Positions 61,421 to 64,000 of a stretch of 64,000 nucleotides of DNA are shown here, piece by piece. The stretch lies in the NCBI RefSeq assembly GCF_025813715.1, contig NZ_CP107532.1:806001-870000 (forward strand), given 5' to 3'. The notes beneath the pieces are model-generated. The model was not told where the DNA came from, searched no databases, and saw only the letters and a program-made list of their open reading frames with translations. Position 1 is the stretch's first letter. Every line of letters starts with the position of its first letter. The stretch comes from Methylobacterium sp. FF17 (GTDB lineage: Bacteria; Pseudomonadota; Alphaproteobacteria; Rhizobiales; Beijerinckiaceae). A program made the position numbers and the translations under genes.

Positions 61421-61813
61421 GGGCGACGCCCCCTTCGGCTGACGGGTGAACTGGCTTTGGACGAACTGGGCTCGGGGACCCGAGCGGGACGAACGGCCCC
61501 CGTCCGGTGCGCTCTGCGTCGCGACACGGTCGATGGCCGGTGCACCCGGATCCCTTCGGACCCGTGCGCTCGGCCTCGTTATTCAAGGACTATGCCAGCA
61601 GGAACTTTCTTGCGTCCCGGCGTTCTGCCCAAGAAATGTCCCGGGCCTGTCGCGCGACGCGGCGGTTTTGCCGCCAAGTTTGCCGTCCAGACGAGCATAT
61701 TGTCCATAAGTTGGGCAAAATGCCTGGACGAACGCGGGTCGAGGCCCGTTCGCGCATGTCATTCGACGTCCGCGCACAGTCGCGCGGCGGGCCGAGATCG
61801 GCGACGCGCCGGC
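61421..61813. other. Control region upstream of glnK
   Basis: About 390 bases with no gene. It contains the candidate sigma-54 element near 61581 and a small GC hairpin (GGCGG-TTTTG-CCGCC, near 61660). The first 160 bases form a long untranslated leader of glnK if that promoter is used. Confidence 0.5.
61581..61597 (-). promoter_or_regulatory. Candidate sigma-54 (RpoN) promoter for glnK-amtB
   Basis: On the minus strand: TGGCAT-AGTCC-TTGAAT. The -24 GG and the spacing to the -12 element fit the consensus TGGCAC-N5-TTGCA; the -12 GC is GA here. It is 161 bases upstream of glnK, a pair of genes that is RpoN/NtrC-controlled in many Proteobacteria. No clear NtrC site was found. Confidence 0.4.
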
Positions 61814-62692
61814 TCAGCCCTCGGCGCGCCGGGGACGGATCATGCCTTCCTGGGCGACCGAGGCGACGAGACGACCGTCCCGCGTGAAGATCTGGCCGCG
61901 CGCGAAGCCGCGTGCGCCCTCCGCGCTCGGACTGTCCTGGGCGTAGAGCAGCCACTCGTCGGCCCGGAACGGGCGGTGGAACCAGAGGGCGTGGTCGAGG
62001 CTGGCGGACTGGATCTCGGGATCGAACACGGTCTGCCCGTGCGGGACCAGGGTGGCGTCCAGCAGCGTCATGTCGGAGGCATAGGCCAACACCGTCCGGT
62101 GGATCGCCGGATCGTCCGGCAGGCGGTCCACGGCGCGCATCCAGACGTGGAAGCGCGGCTCGCGCGGGGCGCGCCGGAGGTAGCGCTCGATCTCGACGGG
62201 GCGCAGCTCGATGGGCCGGGTCCGGCCGAAATAGGACAGGATCGGCGCGGGAACGCTGAGTCCGAGCCGCGCGGCCTCGGCGGTGGCGGCGGGCGCCTCG
62301 GGGACGTCCTCGGGGGGCGGCACCACGGGCATCGCCGCCGCATGCGAGGCCCCGTCTTCCGCGTCGTGATAGGAGACCGACATCGCGAAGATGGGCCGGT
62401 CGTGCTGGTGCGCCACCACCCGGCGGGTGCTGAAGCTGCGCCCGTCGCGGATGCGCTCCACCACGTAGTCGATGGGCGCCTTGGGGTCGCCGCCGAGGAG
62501 GAAATAGGCGTGCAGGGAATGCGGCGGACGGGTCTCCGGCACCGTGCGCGAGGCCGCCACCAGGGCCTGCGCCACCACCTGACCGCCGAACACCCGGAAC
62601 CAGCCCGTCTGCAGGCTCGTCCCCCGGAACCGGTCCGCCTCGAGGGGTTCGAGGTCGAGGATGTCGAGGAGTTCGGTGACGATGCCTGCCAT
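61814..62692 (-). CDS. tesB: Acyl-CoA thioesterase II (TesB)
   Basis: 292-residue double hot-dog thioesterase hydrolysing medium- and long-chain acyl-CoA. The N-terminal half has FRGTSLQTGWFRVFGGQVVA and HSLHAYFLLGGDPKAPIDY; the second half has LASASLDHALWFHRPF-like sequence (SASLDHALWFHRPFRADEW) and FARGQIFTRDGRLVASVAQE. The catalytic Asp sits in the LDHALWFH block as in E. coli TesB. Length normal for the family. Confidence 0.95.
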   Translation of the reverse strand: MAGIVTELLDILDLEPLEADRFRGTSLQTGWFRVFGGQVVAQALVAASRTVPETRPPHSLHAYFLLGGDPKAPIDYVVERIRDGRSFSTRRVVAHQHDRPIFAMSVSYHDAEDGASHAAAMPVVPPPEDVPEAPAATAEAARLGLSVPAPILSYFGRTRPIELRPVEIERYLRRAPREPRFHVWMRAVDRLPDDPAIHRTVLAYASDMTLLDATLVPHGQTVFDPEIQSASLDHALWFHRPFRADEWLLYAQDSPSAEGARGFARGQIFTRDGRLVASVAQEGMIRPRRAEG

Positions 62693-62835
62693 GCGGACTT
62701 CCTGCCAGATCGGGTGCCGACGGGCGGCGCGTGGGATCCTTCACATGTGAACCATCGCGAAGGCAAGGTGGCGGCGATGCCCCCTCGGGGCCCGGTTTCC
62801 GCCGCCGGCTGAGGGCCGTGAGGCCGAGAACTCCG

Positions 62836-63441
62836 TCAGTACAGCGTGGCCTTGATGTGCTCCGGCAGCACCCGGTCGTAGGCGTCGCCGTCGAAGCTGC
62901 CGTCGCTCAGGCGCTGGTGCATCGCCCCCGGGCTGGGGAGCGCCGCCCGCTCGACGTGGCGCGCCGGATCCCAGAGTCCGGACCGGATGGCGGCCTTGGC
63001 GCAGTGGAAGTACACGGACTCGATATCGACCCGGATGACGGATCGCGGCGGCTTCCCCTCGACCGCGAAGGACGCGAGCAGGTCGGGCTCGAGGGAGATC
63101 GAGGCCCGGCCATTGACCCGCAGGGTCTCGCCGATCCCGGGCACCAGGAACAGGAGCGAGACCCGAGGATCGGTGACGATGTTCCTCAGGTTGTCGATGC
63201 GGTTGTTGCCGCGCCGGTCTGGAATCGCGAGGGTTCGCGGATCGAGGATCCGGACGAATCCCGGCGCATCGCCCTTCGGCGAGCAATCCGTCCCGTCCGG
63301 GCCCACGGACGACATGACGACGAAGGGCGATGCCGTGACGAAGGCCTGGTAATCCGCGTTCAGGTACGTGATTTCCTTGCGCATGGCGCGCTCCGGGGGC
63401 TGTCCGTAGACCGCCTCCAGCTCGTCGATCGTCGTCGGCAT
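62836..63441 (-). CDS. PPOX-type FMN-binding flavoprotein (MSMEG_1061-like)
   Basis: 201-residue protein of the pyridoxamine-phosphate-oxidase split-barrel fold. Motifs FVTASPFVVMSSVGPDG, SPKGDAPGFVRILD, RRGNNRIDNLRNI and FLVPGIGETLRVNGRA are characteristic of the MSMEG_1061 subfamily of FMN-binding proteins; YFHCAKAAIRSGLWDP ends the domain. ATG 63441 has GGAGAG just upstream; longer frames upstream are Arg/Ala-rich and run into a tandem repeat. Physiological substrate unknown. Confidence 0.9.
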   Translation of the reverse strand: MPTTIDELEAVYGQPPERAMRKEITYLNADYQAFVTASPFVVMSSVGPDGTDCSPKGDAPGFVRILDPRTLAIPDRRGNNRIDNLRNIVTDPRVSLLFLVPGIGETLRVNGRASISLEPDLLASFAVEGKPPRSVIRVDIESVYFHCAKAAIRSGLWDPARHVERAALPSPGAMHQRLSDGSFDGDAYDRVLPEHIKATLY

Positions 63442-63503
63442 CGGCCTCTCCACAATCCAGGCGTGCACCCGTAGGCCTTGGATGCGGTCCTTGTAAATCG
63501 CCA

Positions 63504-63549
63504 CACCCGCGCGCGGAAGCGCCGCCGCACCCGCGCGGAAGCGCCGCCG
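63504..63549. repeat. Short GC-rich tandem duplication
   Basis: CACCCGCGCG followed by (CG)GAAGCGCCGCCG occurs twice in a row, 24 and 22 bases, the first copy with one extra GC. It lies between divergent genes. Confidence 0.7.
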
Positions 63550-63632
63550 GACCGGAAGCGGGGCTGACGCGTTGCTCCCGCGCGCCGGGAGTGGCACTCC
63601 GGCGCCGACAGCGGAAGCGGCGGGATTCGGGT

Positions 63633-64000
63633 CATGAGCGAAGCAGTGCGGCGGGCGAGCCAGCGCAACGTGGTCGTGGCCGGGGCGGGCATTCCCGGCC
63701 TGACCCTCGCCCTCGCGCTGGCCCAGGCGAACGGACCCGCCCTGCGGGTGACCCTGTGCGATCCGGGCCTCGCGGCCGGGGCGGCCCGCCATGCCGGGCG
63801 CGCCTACGCGGTAGCCGCCGGGGGCCGGCGCATGTTCGAGCGCCTCGGCATCTGGGAGGCCGTACGCGGGGCCGCCCAGCCCATCCGCGACATGGTTGTG
63901 AGCGACAGCCGCCTCGCCGACCCGGTGCGCCCGGTCTTCCTCACCTTCGCGCAGGATTCGGATTCGGACGCGACGGCGGACCGGGACGACGCCCCCTTCG
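63633..64000 (+). CDS. UbiH/Coq6-family FAD-dependent monooxygenase, N-terminal part
   Basis: Cut by the window end; 122 residues are visible. The N-terminus NVVVAGAGIPGLTLALALAQ is the dinucleotide-binding GxGxxG fold for FAD, followed by RAYAVAAGGRRMFERLGIWE, the conserved second region of ubiquinone-biosynthesis hydroxylases (UbiH/UbiF/VisC). These add hydroxyl groups to the quinone ring. Which position it acts on cannot be decided without the C-terminal part. The start ATG 63633 is the first in frame and about 190 bases from the divergent flavoprotein gene. Confidence 0.88.

Overview
The window is GC-rich, densely coding DNA from an alphaproteobacterium. The gene set points to the Hyphomicrobiales, most likely Methylobacterium/Methylorubrum or a close relative: a short BLUF photoreceptor, an Omp25/31-type barrel, DUF2076, alphaproteobacterial CheZ, a soluble PQQ-type sugar dehydrogenase with its cytochrome c, and several small proteins of a kind I associate with that genus. 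This is a judgement from gene content; there is no rRNA or tRNA gene in the window to confirm it.

Layout. 1-10.1 kb: the end of a chemotaxis receptor, hslU, a secreted alpha/beta hydrolase with two C-terminal repeats, an MBL-fold hydrolase, a Rieske oxygenase, a 23-codon ORF behind a near-ideal Shine-Dalgarno sequence, a coiled-coil protein, pgeF, an outer-membrane barrel and a DUF2076 protein. 10.2-14.4 kb: a low-density, decayed stretch with a broken IS5-type transposase, five very small genes (one Rmf/CrpP-like), a dead SRAP/YedK gene and a BLUF protein. 14.4-25.4 kb: a TerC membrane protein, a TctCAB tricarboxylate transporter, a TRAP-type binding protein paired with a chemotaxis receptor, a sorbosone-dehydrogenase-like enzyme with a cytochrome c, and a TetR regulator. 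25.4-34.5 kb: one long plus-strand operon, divergent from that TetR gene, coding for a three-subunit molybdenum hydroxylase, a complete five-gene branched-chain-type ABC importer and a CoxG-like protein.

35.0-42.9 kb: two overlapping genes for very large signalling proteins. The first has eight almost identical 92-residue HAMP-type repeats plus a degenerate ninth, then GAF, histidine kinase and three receiver domains (Nik1-like architecture). The second is receiver-PAS-kinase-receiver. 43-64 kb is mostly housekeeping: L,D-transpeptidase, cheZ, uvrC-pgsA-moaD, znuA with an upstream Zur-like site, an MsbA-type ABC exporter, a LuxR-type regulator, a sugar kinase/GntR pair, galM-ynfA, ftsK, a cluster of REP-like repeats, glnK-amtB, tesB, a PPOX flavoprotein, and the start of a UbiH-family monooxygenase cut by the window edge.

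How the parts may work together. The molybdenum hydroxylase cassette looks self-contained: sensing by TetR, import by the ABC system, oxidation by the hydroxylase, maturation or membrane attachment by CoxG. Its substrate cannot be read from the sequence, but the active-site loop is not that of aerobic CO dehydrogenase. The TRAP binding protein with no membrane subunits, followed 20 bp later by a chemoreceptor, suggests binding-protein-mediated chemotaxis. No CRISPR array, prophage or intact insertion sequence was seen.
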